The translations under genes were made by a program, and so were the position numbers. A DNA stretch of 21,700 nt from Candidatus Rokuibacteriota bacterium (GTDB taxonomy: Bacteria > Methylomirabilota > Methylomirabilia > Rokubacteriales > CSP1-6): contig QHRT01000035.1 in assembly GCA_003220195.1 (NCBI GenBank), forward strand, positions 1 through 21,700, written 5' to 3'. The notes below the pieces were generated by a model that was not told the DNA's origin, did not search any database, and worked only from the letters and a program-made list of their open reading frames with translations. Positions 14,240-21,484 of this stretch are shown here, in pieces. Every line of letters begins with the position of its first letter. Positions within the stretch are counted from its first letter, which is position 1.

Positions 14240-16199
14240 TCGACGCGACCGCGCTCGACAGTTCTTCCCATTCGCGCATGAGCCACGCCACTTCGGCCTC
14301 GGCCGTCTTCTGCTCGGTCGTGATCGCGCGCGCCCGGTCGGCATCGCGATAGAGCGCCGGATCGCCGAGCGCCTCGCCGATCTCGCCGAGGCGGCGTTCG
14401 AGCTCGGCAATGCGCCGCTCCACCGTCTGGAGGCGCGCGCGCAGCTGCTTCGTCTCGCGCGACACCCGCGGGCTCCGCGGCGAGGACGCCGCGGACGATC
14501 CCGGCGCCCGCGCCCGTCCATCCGGGCCCGGCGTCGCGCCCGACGCGGCGGTGTCCCGCGGCGACACGAGAGGCTCGCGCTGATCCCGATCGTCGTCTCC
14601 GACGGCGCCCCGCCCCGCCTTCGCGGCGAGGTAGTCGTCATAGCTCCCGAGGTACGTGACGAGCCGGCCCCGATCGATCTCCACGACCCTGGTGGCGATG
14701 CGATTGATGAAGTAGCGGTCGTGCGAGATGCAGACGATCGTCCCGGCGAACGCCCCCAGCGCCGACTCGAGCACCTCGCGCGACACCAGATCGAGATGAT
14801 TCGTCGGCTCGTCGAGTGCGAGCAGCGCGGCGGGGCGGGCGAGCATCCGCGCGAGCGCGACCCGCGCTTTTTCGCCGCCGGACAGCACCGCGACGCGCTT
14901 CTCGGCGGCGTCGCCGGAGAAGAGAAAGGCGCCGAGAATCGAGCGCAGCCTCGTCTGTCCGGCGGTCGGCGCGACCTGTTCCAGCTCTTCCAGCGCGGTG
15001 CGTGTGGGATCGAGCGCGTCGAGCTGATGCTGGGCGTAGTAGTGCACGGTGACGTGCGAGCCGAGCGTGCGCTCGCCGCGGTCGAAGGGCAAGACGCCGG
15101 CGACGATCCGGAGCAGCGTCGACTTGCCGGCCCCGTTCGGGCCGACGAGCGCGACGCGGTCGCCACGCTCGAGCTCGAAGTCGACGCCGGCGTAGACGAC
15201 GTTGTCACCGTACGCCTTGTGCACCGAGTGGAGCGTCGCCACGCGGCGCCCCGTGCGCGGCGGCTCGGGAAAGCTGAACCGGATGCGCCGCGCCTCCGGT
15301 CCGAGCTCGATCCGCTCGACCCGGTCGAGCATCTTGATCCGGCTCTGGACCTGCCGCGCCTTCGTGGCCTGATAGCGAAAGCGCTCGATGAAGCGCTCGA
15401 TCTCCACGATGCGGCGCGCCTGGTTCTTCGCTTCCGCTTCGCGAAGCTCGCGCCGCGCCTCGCGCTCGACCAGGTAGTGGTCGTAGTCGCCATGATAGAG
15501 CGCCAGGCCGTCGGGGCCGACCTCGGCGATCGAGCTCACCATCCGGTTCAGGAAGTACCGATCGTGCGACACGACCACGACGGTGCCTTCGTATCCGGAG
15601 AGAAACTCTTCCAGCCACGCGAGCGACTCGAGGTCGAGATGGTTCGTCGGCTCGTCGAGCAGCAAGAGCGACGGACGCAGGAGCAGGAGGCGCGCGAGCG
15701 CCGCGCGCATCCGCCAGCCGCCGGACAGCTCGACGAGCGGCCGTGTCTCGTCGGCCGTCGCGAATCCGAGGCCACCCAGAATGGCCCGCGCCTCGGTCTC
15801 CAGGCGATAGCCGCCAAGCGCCTCGAACCGGTGTTGCAGCTCGCCGTACCGGGCCATCGCGCGCTCGTCCGGATCCGTCGCGAGGGTCTCGCCGAGCTGC
15901 TCCATTTCGCGCTCGATCTGCCAGACGTCGTCGTAGCCCGACAGCGCTTCGGCCAGGACCGAGCCCGCGCCGGCTCCCGCGACTTCTTGCGGGAGATAGC
16001 CGACGGTGGCACTCCTGGCGCGGCTCACGACCCCGGTGTCGGGCTCTTCGAGTCCGGCGAGAATTCGACAGATCGTGGTTTTCCCGGCGCCGTTCGGGCC
16101 CACGAGCCCGATGCGCTCACCGGCCGAGATGGTCCACGAGAGGTCCCGGAAGAGGGTCTGTCCTCCGTACGCCTTGGCGATGCGCTCGACCTGGATCAC
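14232..16199 (-). CDS. ABC-F family ATPase (YheS/Uup-like)
   Basis: A 655-residue soluble protein with two ABC ATPase domains and no membrane segments. First domain: Walker A GLVGPNGAGKTT (~residues 32-43), signature LSGGWRMRAALARLL, Walker B LLLLDEPTNHLDL. Interdomain linker: charged helices (~235-310: REARRELREAEAKNQARR, KARQVQSRIKMLDRV). Second domain: Walker A ALVGPNGAGKSTLL, signature LSGGEKARVALARML, Walker B LALDEPTNHLDL. A low-complexity stretch (~525-570) precedes a C-terminal coiled coil (~570-655: LRARLQTVERRIAELERRL). ABC-F proteins bind the ribosomal E site and relieve stalled or poorly initiating ribosomes; the C-terminal coiled coil is like Uup/YheS. The GTG start at 16199 overlaps the upstream stop (GTGA). 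It is not near any antibiotic-synthesis genes, so housekeeping is likelier than resistance. Confidence 0.93.
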   Translation of the reverse strand: MIQVERIAKAYGGQTLFRDLSWTISAGERIGLVGPNGAGKTTICRILAGLEEPDTGVVSRARSATVGYLPQEVAGAGAGSVLAEALSGYDDVWQIEREMEQLGETLATDPDERAMARYGELQHRFEALGGYRLETEARAILGGLGFATADETRPLVELSGGWRMRAALARLLLLRPSLLLLDEPTNHLDLESLAWLEEFLSGYEGTVVVVSHDRYFLNRMVSSIAEVGPDGLALYHGDYDHYLVEREARRELREAEAKNQARRIVEIERFIERFRYQATKARQVQSRIKMLDRVERIELGPEARRIRFSFPEPPRTGRRVATLHSVHKAYGDNVVYAGVDFELERGDRVALVGPNGAGKSTLLRIVAGVLPFDRGERTLGSHVTVHYYAQHQLDALDPTRTALEELEQVAPTAGQTRLRSILGAFLFSGDAAEKRVAVLSGGEKARVALARMLARPAALLALDEPTNHLDLVSREVLESALGAFAGTIVCISHDRYFINRIATRVVEIDRGRLVTYLGSYDDYLAAKAGRGAVGDDDRDQREPLVSPRDTAASGATPGPDGRARAPGSSAASSPRSPRVSRETKQLRARLQTVERRIAELERRLGEIGEALGDPALYRDADRARAITTEQKTAEAEVAWLMREWEELSSAVASSD

Positions 16200-16591
16200 C
16201 CCATGCCCTGCACGCGCTCGGGTGACACCTTGACCGTGACGCGCACCTCGCCCGGCTGCCGGAACGGGTAGCGATCCTGGCCGAGATAGCGCTTGGCGAG
16301 CGCGTCGATGTGGGGGTCCGCTCCGTTCTCCGTCATCTCGACCACGCGGCCCATGACTTGAAGATACCGATACGGGTTGTCGGGATCCTGGATCGACAGC
16401 GCGACGCGCGGGTTGTTACGGAGCTTCCGGTCCTTCACGCGGCCCCTGGCGGTGTTGAAGCGCACGTGCGTGCCGTCCCAGTCGACCCACACCGGTGTCA
16501 CTTGCGGCGCGCCGTCACGGCCGACCGTCGCCAGGTGCGCAAACGCCTTCTTGGTGAAGAGGTCCCGGTACTTCTCGGGAATCGTCGCCAT
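16196..16591 (-). CDS. PPOX-class (probably F420-dependent) flavin/deazaflavin oxidoreductase
   Basis: A 131-residue split-barrel protein of the pyridoxamine-phosphate-oxidase-like fold. Family signs: FAHLATVGRDGAPQVTPVWVDWDG (split: FAHLATVGRDG, PQVTPVWVDWDG), RFNTARGRVKDRKLRNNPRVAL, and GRVVEMTE with a C-terminal VTVKVSPERV strand. It resembles the F420-binding PPOX group that reduces small substrates such as biliverdin or F420-linked metabolites; FMN use cannot be excluded. The ATG at 16591 follows AAGGAG at 7-nt spacing. It heads a coupled unit with the ABC-F and HNH genes (4-nt and 8-nt overlaps). Confidence 0.88.
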   Translation of the reverse strand: MATIPEKYRDLFTKKAFAHLATVGRDGAPQVTPVWVDWDGTHVRFNTARGRVKDRKLRNNPRVALSIQDPDNPYRYLQVMGRVVEMTENGADPHIDALAKRYLGQDRYPFRQPGEVRVTVKVSPERVQGMG

Positions 16592-16659
16592 GACACACTC
16601 CTTGGTCCTTCAGTTCGTGGAAACCATCGAGCGCGCTGCGGTCGATGGGTTCACGCCTC

Positions 16660-17166
16660 TCAGCCCTGTTTCGTCGTGAGCTCGGCGGCGCGCGCCTCCG
16701 CCAGGGCGCGCATCGCGAAGAGCAGGCGGACGAGACACTGCTGGACCAGCACCGCGTCCTGCGTGAACGGGTCCGCGACCCATTCACGCGCCCATTCCGC
16801 CTTCTCGCTGCTGAACCCGAGAGTCGGCGAGAGCTTTTGCAGGCGCAGCAAGAGGTCGTCGGGGGGCAGCCCGCTCGACTTCAGACGCGCCACGGTCGCC
16901 GCGCGCACGGCCGCGTTCCAGATACCCGTCAGGCCCTCGATCAATGCCGCGTAGCACTGGAGGCCGCTCTTCTCCTGGAACTGCTGCAGCACGGGAGGCA
17001 CGAGCGGGTTGACCGTGGTGTTGCCGTCGTCGTCCACGCCGAAGAGCGGGCCGATGACCGGATCGCGGTGAGCCGCCGGCAACCGCTCGAGCAACGCGAC
17101 GGCGATGGACGCCGGTACCGGCGGGAGCCCGGCCAAACGTTCGAGCAGCGGCGCGTCACCCGGCAT
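16660..17166 (-). CDS. Hypothetical protein, 168 residues
   Basis: I do not recognise the family. The protein is soluble, mostly helical and leucine/alanine-rich, with an acidic segment GVDDDGNTTVNPLVPPVL around residues 43-60 and two Cys (LQCYAALI, VQQCLVRLL). It has no signal peptide and no repeat. The ATG at 17166 is 4 nt after the stop of the MFS gene on the same strand, so it is probably co-transcribed with it. Codon use and composition match the neighbours. Its link to the exporter is only positional. Confidence 0.7.
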   Translation of the reverse strand: MPGDAPLLERLAGLPPVPASIAVALLERLPAAHRDPVIGPLFGVDDDGNTTVNPLVPPVLQQFQEKSGLQCYAALIEGLTGIWNAAVRAATVARLKSSGLPPDDLLLRLQKLSPTLGFSSEKAEWAREWVADPFTQDAVLVQQCLVRLLFAMRALAEARAAELTTKQG

Positions 17167-17170
17167 GGCT

Positions 17171-18580
17171 CTATCCTCGTGCGTGGGTCGGCTCGCTCCC
17201 GAGATCGGCGCGCGCCAGATCCTGCGCGCGTCCGCCCGGCACGAGGAAGACCGACGCCAGCGCGGCCAGTGAAATCAGGAAGCCGACGACGAAGACGGCG
17301 TGCAGGGCCTCGGCCATCGGCTGCCCGCTCGAGAGCTGCCGCGCCATGACCACGCCCATCACCGCGATCCCGATCGCGCCGCCGACGGCGCGGAAGAACT
17401 GCGTCATCGACGTCGCGGCTCCGAGATCGGACCGCGGGACCGCGCTCTGGACCGCGATCAGCATCGGCACCATGTTGAGGCCCATGCCGATGCCGCCGAC
17501 GAGCGCGTCGCGCATCGCGACGCCTTGCGTGAGCGCCGCCGACCAGCGAGAGAGCAAGACGAACGACGTGACCAGGCACACCATGCCCGCCAGCACGACG
17601 GTGCGATAGCCGACCCGGAGGACCAGGCGCGCCCCCATCACCGACATCGCGACCCAGCCGAAGACGAAGGGGATCAGCACGACCCCCGCCGCAGTGGCGC
17701 TCATGCCGGCGACGGCCTGGAGAAACAGCGGCACGAACTGGATCGATCCGAACATCGCGACGCCGGCCAGGAACCCGGTCACGGCCGCCGCGACGACGAT
17801 GCGGTTGGTGAAGAGCCGGAGCGGGATCATCGGCTCGGGGGCGCGGCGCTCGACGGCGATGAACGTGGTCAGCGCGACGGCGGCGACGAGCACCGGCACG
17901 GCGACCGCGACGCCCACGGACTCCTGGCGTCGGCCCAGTTCGAGGCCCAGGAGCAACGCGGAGACGCCGGCGGCAAACAGCGCGGCGCCGGTGTAGTCGA
18001 TCACCGGCTTCTGCTCCGGCCGCTCGCCGTCGCGCAGCCCCGACGCGATCAACGCCATCGCGACCGCGCCGAATGGCACGTTGATGTAGAAGACCCACCG
18101 CCACGAGACGTGATCGGTCAGAAGACCACCGATCAAGGGCCCGAGCAGGGACGCGACGCCCCACACGGATGCGATGTAGCCCTGCATCCGGGCTCGACGC
18201 TCGAGCCCGAAGAGCTCACCGACGATCGTCATCCCGATCGTCATCAGCGATCCGGCCCCGAGACCCTGGATCATGCGAAAGACGATCAGCTCGCGCATGT
18301 CCTGCGACAGCCCCGAGAGCACCGAGCCGGCGAGGAAGATGACGAGCCCGGTGAGATAGACGGCCCGCCGGCCGAAGAGGTCCGAGAGGCGACCCCAGAG
18401 CGGCATCATCACCGTCGAGGTCAGCAGGAATCCGGAGCCCACCCACGAGTAGATCTCGATCCCGCCGAGACTGGCGACGGCCTTCGGCATCGCGGTCGCG
18501 ACCACGGTGGACTCCATCGCGCCGAGGAAGATCGACAGCACCACGCCGGCGACGGCCTGTCGCTTGCGAGCGTCCTCCAT
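17171..18580 (-). CDS. MFS multidrug-type exporter, DHA2 (14-TMS, EmrB/QacA) family
   Basis: A 469-residue polytopic membrane transporter with about 14 hydrophobic segments. Landmarks: TM1 with the STVVATAMPKAVASLGG pattern of DHA2 drug exporters, motif A GRLSDLFGRRAVYLTG (~60-75), motif B-like FRMIQGLGAGSLMTIG, motif C-like VWGVASLLGPLIGG, and SWRWVFYINVPFG after TM6. Proton-driven export of hydrophobic compounds is the family role; the substrate is unknown. The ATG at 18580 shares one base with the stop of the DUF971 gene (TGATG), implying translational coupling. Continuation of the frame upstream is a shadow of that gene. Confidence 0.92.
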   Translation of the reverse strand: MEDARKRQAVAGVVLSIFLGAMESTVVATAMPKAVASLGGIEIYSWVGSGFLLTSTVMMPLWGRLSDLFGRRAVYLTGLVIFLAGSVLSGLSQDMRELIVFRMIQGLGAGSLMTIGMTIVGELFGLERRARMQGYIASVWGVASLLGPLIGGLLTDHVSWRWVFYINVPFGAVAMALIASGLRDGERPEQKPVIDYTGAALFAAGVSALLLGLELGRRQESVGVAVAVPVLVAAVALTTFIAVERRAPEPMIPLRLFTNRIVVAAAVTGFLAGVAMFGSIQFVPLFLQAVAGMSATAAGVVLIPFVFGWVAMSVMGARLVLRVGYRTVVLAGMVCLVTSFVLLSRWSAALTQGVAMRDALVGGIGMGLNMVPMLIAVQSAVPRSDLGAATSMTQFFRAVGGAIGIAVMGVVMARQLSSGQPMAEALHAVFVVGFLISLAALASVFLVPGGRAQDLARADLGSEPTHARG

Positions 18581-18903
18581 CAGTGACCGCCCGTGCAGCC
18601 TGCGCACCGGCACAGGGCGCGGAGCTCGGCGTACGGATAGAGGCTCTCGTGACGATCCGACCACACCACGCGAAGGCCGCCCGGCGTGCGCGCGATCTCT
18701 GCCGGCCACGCCATCGCCGGCGTCACCGACGCCTCCGCGCACGTCCCACACGGGCAATCCTGACGCAGCCGCTCGAAGGGATAGATGCTGCCGTGGGTGT
18801 CGGCCCAGTCGACGCCGAGCGCGTAGCGGCCGACCATGTGAACGTCCTTCGGCACGTTCGGATCCGGCTGCCCGAGCAGCGGCAGCTTCAGCTTGCGGTC
18901 CAT
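18580..18903 (-). CDS. DUF971 protein with two copies of the Cys motif unit
   Basis: A 107-residue protein built from two related units. Unit 1 (~24-58): VGRYALGVDWADTHGSIYPF, then ERLRQDCPCGTC. Unit 2 (~75-104): GLRVVWSDRHESLYPY, then AELRALCRCAGC. Each is a W-[AS]-D-x-H-[GE]-S-[IL]-Y-P strand pair followed by LR-x(2)-C-x-C-x2-C, the pattern of DUF971, also found as the zinc-binding N-terminal domain of gamma-butyrobetaine hydroxylase-like proteins. The function is unproven; iron-sulfur or zinc-linked roles are suggested for the family. It begins inside the end of the glycosylase gene (16-nt overlap) and ends on the MFS start codon, so it belongs to a tightly coupled group. Confidence 0.82.
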   Translation of the reverse strand: MDRKLKLPLLGQPDPNVPKDVHMVGRYALGVDWADTHGSIYPFERLRQDCPCGTCAEASVTPAMAWPAEIARTPGGLRVVWSDRHESLYPYAELRALCRCAGCTGGH

Positions 18904-19817
18904 GCGGCTCCGTTCGCCGGCAGCTTGAGGCGCAGCCCGGCCAGGAGGTAATGGACCGCCAGGTTACGGTAGGAGCCCCACGGCCGGGCGCGGCGCCGTA
19001 CCTGCTCCTCGCTCAGCTCGCGGTCGCGCGCGTAGTACCGCTCGACGGCGCGACGCACGCCGAGATCGCCGGCCGGGCAGACGTCGCCACGGCCGAGGCA
19101 GCGCGCCAGATACCATTCCGCGGTCCATCGCCCGAGCCCGCGGAGCCCGGTGATCGCCTCGATCACCGCGACGTTCGGCGCATCGGCGAGACGGTCGAGG
19201 TCGAGCGTCCCGTCGAAGACCGCGCGCGCGACCTCACGGATGTACTCGCCCTTCCGCGTCGAGAACTTCATGGCGCGAAACTCCGCGAGCCGGACGTGCG
19301 CGAGCGCCGAGGCGTCCGGGAACGCGTACACGGTGTCGCCGGCGATGCGCGCCGGCGTTCCATATCTCTTCACGAGCCGCGCGCGACAGGCGAAGGCGAA
19401 CGCGAGATTCACCTGCTGCGCGCTGATGGAGCCGACCAGCATCTCGAGCGCGGTCGGCGCGAGCGTCGGGCGCAGCCCGTAGAGCGGGCCGACCAGCTCG
19501 GCGAGCACCGGGTCGGACTTCGCAAAGCGATAGAACCCGGGCAGGTCGAACGCGAGCCCGAAGATCTTCGCGACCTCCCGCGAGACGGCCGCCTCGACCA
19601 CCGACGATCGCGTCTCCGGCACGTGGACGTCGAGCCGCTGGTCGTCGACGCCCTGCTGCCAGCGCACCTCGTAGGGCCAGAGCCGACCGTCAACGCGAAG
19701 CACCCGGCGGAAGGCGTCGTTCCCTACCCGGTTCGCGGGGTCCTCCCCGAAGACGTGATAGCGCGCGAGCGTCGCCGCGGGATCGAGCGGGCCGTTCACG
19801 GGCAGAGAGAGTTTCAT
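18888..19817 (-). CDS. DNA-3-methyladenine glycosylase II-like (AlkA-type HhH-GPD)
   Basis: A 309-residue base-excision repair enzyme. The N-terminal ~105 residues form the beta domain expected in AlkA-like proteins. The HhH-GPD fold follows: EMLVGSISAQQVNLAFAFA (helix pair), then the helix-hairpin-helix ITGLRGLGRWTAEWYLAR and the catalytic Asp251 in GDLGVRRAVERYY. These glycosylases remove alkylated purines from DNA. There is no Ada or O6-methyltransferase domain and no other alkylation-repair gene in the window. The ATG at 19817 lacks a good Shine-Dalgarno sequence, and a promoter may lie only ~22 nt upstream, so translation could be nearly leaderless. Confidence 0.9.
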   Translation of the reverse strand: MKLSLPVNGPLDPAATLARYHVFGEDPANRVGNDAFRRVLRVDGRLWPYEVRWQQGVDDQRLDVHVPETRSSVVEAAVSREVAKIFGLAFDLPGFYRFAKSDPVLAELVGPLYGLRPTLAPTALEMLVGSISAQQVNLAFAFACRARLVKRYGTPARIAGDTVYAFPDASALAHVRLAEFRAMKFSTRKGEYIREVARAVFDGTLDLDRLADAPNVAVIEAITGLRGLGRWTAEWYLARCLGRGDVCPAGDLGVRRAVERYYARDRELSEEQVRRRARPWGSYRNLAVHYLLAGLRLKLPANGAAWTAS

Positions 19818-19827
19818 GCAGAATTCA

Positions 19828-19860
19828 CGCGGGGATTCAGTGTACCAGAGAGTCCCCGCG
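19828..19860 (-). promoter_or_regulatory. Promoter of the glycosylase gene flanked by an inverted repeat (possible operator)
   Basis: CGCGGGGA (19828-19835) and TCCCCGCG (19853-19860) are perfect 8-bp inverted arms 17 bp apart. Between them, on the minus strand, lies TGGTACACT with -10-like TACACT (complement of 19839-19844) in TG-extended form. The arms would cover the start point and the spacer, a typical position for a repressor operator. It lies 11 nt before the ATG. Confidence 0.4.
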
Positions 19861-19891
19861 CGGGAGGGCGGCCGGAGCCGCGGCGTCTTCC

Positions 19892-19959
19892 GATCGCCCG
19901 TGACGGGCCGCGCGCGTGCCGGTCGATCGGCGGAGGCCGCGGCCCGTCAGCGGGCGATC
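19892..19959 (-). terminator. Long inverted repeat directly after the isocitrate-lyase-family gene
   Basis: GATCGCCCGTGACGGGCCGCG (21 nt, 19892-19912, arm start GATCGCCCG) pairs with the arm at 19938-19959 (ending GGGCGATC) with a single bulged base and a 25-nt loop. It begins 5 nt after the stop codon of the upstream gene. There is no T-run after it, so it is either a factor-dependent terminator, a 3'-end stabiliser or a protein-binding palindrome. Confidence 0.5.
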
Positions 19960-19964
19960 ACGTT

Positions 19965-20939
19965 TCAGGCGGCTTTGCGCTCTTCTCCGAAGCCGTCCGA
20001 ACTACGATAGCGTTCCTCGGTGCCGGGGATGTAGCGGGTTTCCAGCTGCTTGAAGTGATCGACGCGGGCCATCACGTGATGGCTCTCCGTCGGATGCCCG
20101 GTCTTGGTGCGCTCGAGCGTCCACTGCGCCTGCTCCTGGTTCTTCACCAGGTCTTCCATCGCGTTCCAGACGCCGTACATGGCGGCATGCGCGGCGAAGA
20201 GCGTGATGAAGATGAACTTGTACCCGAGCTCGCCGAGCTCCCGGAACAGGAACGGATTCGGGTCGGCGCTCCACTTGAACGACGACGAGTAGTTGAACGC
20301 GAGCGGCAGGCGCGGGTGCGTCTGACGCATCGCCTTCGCGAACGCGATGGCCGGCTCGCGCGAGGCATTCGAGAGCTCGCACCAGACCAGATCGACCCCG
20401 GCGTCGGCGTACGCGCGGCCGCGCCAGATCGCTTCCTCCAGGCTGCCGCCGACCGCACCGTAGGCGTCGGTGCGGGCGATCAGGACGAAATCGGGGTCGA
20501 GCCGCCGGCGGGTGTCGACCGCGGCGCGGAACTTCCCGATCGCCTCCTCGCGCGGGAGGATCGTCTTGCCGGCGATGTGGCCGCATCGTTTCGGGAACCG
20601 CTGGTCCTCGATGTGGATGCCGGCCACGCCGGTCTTGACGTACTCCTGCACCGTTCGGATCGTGCTGAGGGCATTGCCGTAGCCGTCGTCCGCGTCGGCG
20701 ATGATCGGGAGCGACGTGGCGCTGGCGATCATGGACGCGAGGCGCGTCATCTCCGTCATCGTGATGAAGCCCATGTCCGGCCAGCCGTTGGCCAGCGCGA
20801 CCGAGTAACCGCTCATGTAGACGGACTTCAGCCCGACGCGCGCGGCGATCTGGGCGTCGAGCGGTGAATAGACGCCCGCGGTAAAGAGGTAGTCCTCGTC
20901 CTTCAGCAGCTCGCGGAACTTCCGGCCCATGCTGTTCAC
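19965..20939 (-). CDS. Isocitrate lyase/PEP mutase superfamily enzyme (methylisocitrate-lyase-like)
   Basis: A 324-residue TIM-barrel enzyme. Landmarks: the substrate loop SVYMSGYSVAL near residue 40, the Mg-binding ADADDGYGN near 82-90, HIEDQRFPKRCGHIAGK with catalytic Cys119 in the PKRCGH gating loop, and IARTDAYG. The Cys loop is that of carbon-carbon lyases (isocitrate, 2-methylisocitrate) rather than phosphonomutases, so cleavage of a 2-hydroxy- or alkyl-malate/isocitrate-type acid is likely; the exact substrate is unknown. The start is ambiguous among GTG 20945, GTG 20939 and ATG 20930; GTG at 20939 gives the best spacing (9 nt) to GAGGAGG. It lies 19 nt downstream of a small zinc-protein gene. 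Confidence 0.9.
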   Translation of the reverse strand: MNSMGRKFRELLKDEDYLFTAGVYSPLDAQIAARVGLKSVYMSGYSVALANGWPDMGFITMTEMTRLASMIASATSLPIIADADDGYGNALSTIRTVQEYVKTGVAGIHIEDQRFPKRCGHIAGKTILPREEAIGKFRAAVDTRRRLDPDFVLIARTDAYGAVGGSLEEAIWRGRAYADAGVDLVWCELSNASREPAIAFAKAMRQTHPRLPLAFNYSSSFKWSADPNPFLFRELGELGYKFIFITLFAAHAAMYGVWNAMEDLVKNQEQAQWTLERTKTGHPTESHHVMARVDHFKQLETRYIPGTEERYRSSDGFGEERKAA

Positions 20940-20958
20940 GGTCACGATCCTCCTCGTG

Positions 20959-21138
20959 TCACGCCGCCCGTCCGATCGACGTCACGCACCACCGGCAATA
21001 CGTCACGCCGTCGACCTCGATCGAGCATGATCGGCACATCCCGGTGCCGCAGTCCGAACATTGCGTCCGGGACCGCGGACGATCGAGCGTCATCCCGCAT
21101 TCGCACACCGCGTTCACGAGCGCTTCCTCCGGAAACAT
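20959..21138 (-). CDS. Small eight-cysteine zinc-ribbon-like protein (59 residues)
   Basis: A 59-residue ORF starting MFPEEALVNAVCECGMTLD and ending TSIGRAA. It contains four Cys pairs: C12-x-C14, C27-x2-C30, C35-x2-C38 and C48-x2-C51, enough for two zinc sites. The ATG at 21138 follows AAGGGGGG. The same Cys spacing recurs in the protein encoded at 21296-21484, so the two are paralogues. It is 19 nt upstream of the isocitrate-lyase-family gene, and the ribosome site of that gene lies in the gap, so the two are probably one transcript. A longer frame overlaps it in another phase and lacks this motif. Function unknown; cognate families of small zinc ribbons bind nucleic acid or partner proteins. 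Confidence 0.75.
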   Translation of the reverse strand: MFPEEALVNAVCECGMTLDRPRSRTQCSDCGTGMCRSCSIEVDGVTYCRWCVTSIGRAA

Positions 21139-21150
21139 CAGACCCCCCTT

Positions 21151-21287
21151 CGGAGCGCGCCGGCCAAGCCGGACGCGGCTCCTCGATCATCATGCGGGCC
21201 CCGAAAGGCGCGCGGACGCGCCTGACATGGCCCCCATCCCCTCGCCCGCTCGGAGCGCGCGGCCACGCCGGACGCCCCTTGATCGAG
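21151..21287. repeat. Pair of ~36-bp direct repeats, 100 bp apart, between the two zinc-protein genes
   Basis: Copy 1 at 21151-21187 and copy 2 at 21251-21287 both begin CGGAGCGCGC and continue GGCCA[A/C]GCCGGACGC, ending near GATC. Copy 1 has one extra C. Each can fold on itself (CCGGC-CAA-GCCGG in copy 1; GGC-CAC-GCC in copy 2). Together with the paralogous genes this suggests that a gene-plus-flank unit was duplicated; the 157-nt gap has no protein-like ORF. Confidence 0.6.
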
Positions 21288-21295
21288 CGCGAGTT

Positions 21296-21484
21296 CTAGA
21301 AATGGTACGGACCGCCGTTGCCGAGATCGCCGGTCCCGAGCAGCGTCTCGGCGCACCGGCGGCAGTAGCTCACGGATTCGAGCGCGATCGCGCAGACGGG
21401 ACAGCAATTGGCGCCGCATTCGAGGCAGGCCAGACGATAGAACGGGTAGCGAATCGGGGTCCCGCAGTCACACCGCCCGGCCAT
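21296..21484 (-). CDS. Small eight-cysteine zinc-ribbon-like protein (62 residues), paralogue of 20959-21138
   Basis: A 62-residue protein: MAGRCDCGTPIRYPFYR, then ACLECGANCCPVC and VSYCRRCAETLL, with a Gly-rich tail ending PYHF. Cys positions C5-x-C7, C20-x2-C23, C28-x2-C31 and C41-x2-C44 match the neighbour's spacing from the second pair on (C23 to C28 five residues, C31 to C41 ten residues). An additional Cys27 is present. The ATG at 21484 follows GGGAGGGG. No membrane segment or signal peptide. Likely a zinc-binding adapter of unknown role. Confidence 0.75.
   Translation of the reverse strand: MAGRCDCGTPIRYPFYRLACLECGANCCPVCAIALESVSYCRRCAETLLGTGDLGNGGPYHF

Noticed and set aside
14240..15493. 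N-terminal extension of the HNH frame to 517 residues
   Set aside because: The extra part is Ser/Arg-rich and lies in the ABC-F gene; the HNH domain fits a GTG start at 14239.
18507..20867. 786-residue plus-strand ORF across DUF971, glycosylase and lyase
   Set aside because: Overlaps three genes with clear motifs on the other strand; composition is shadow-like.
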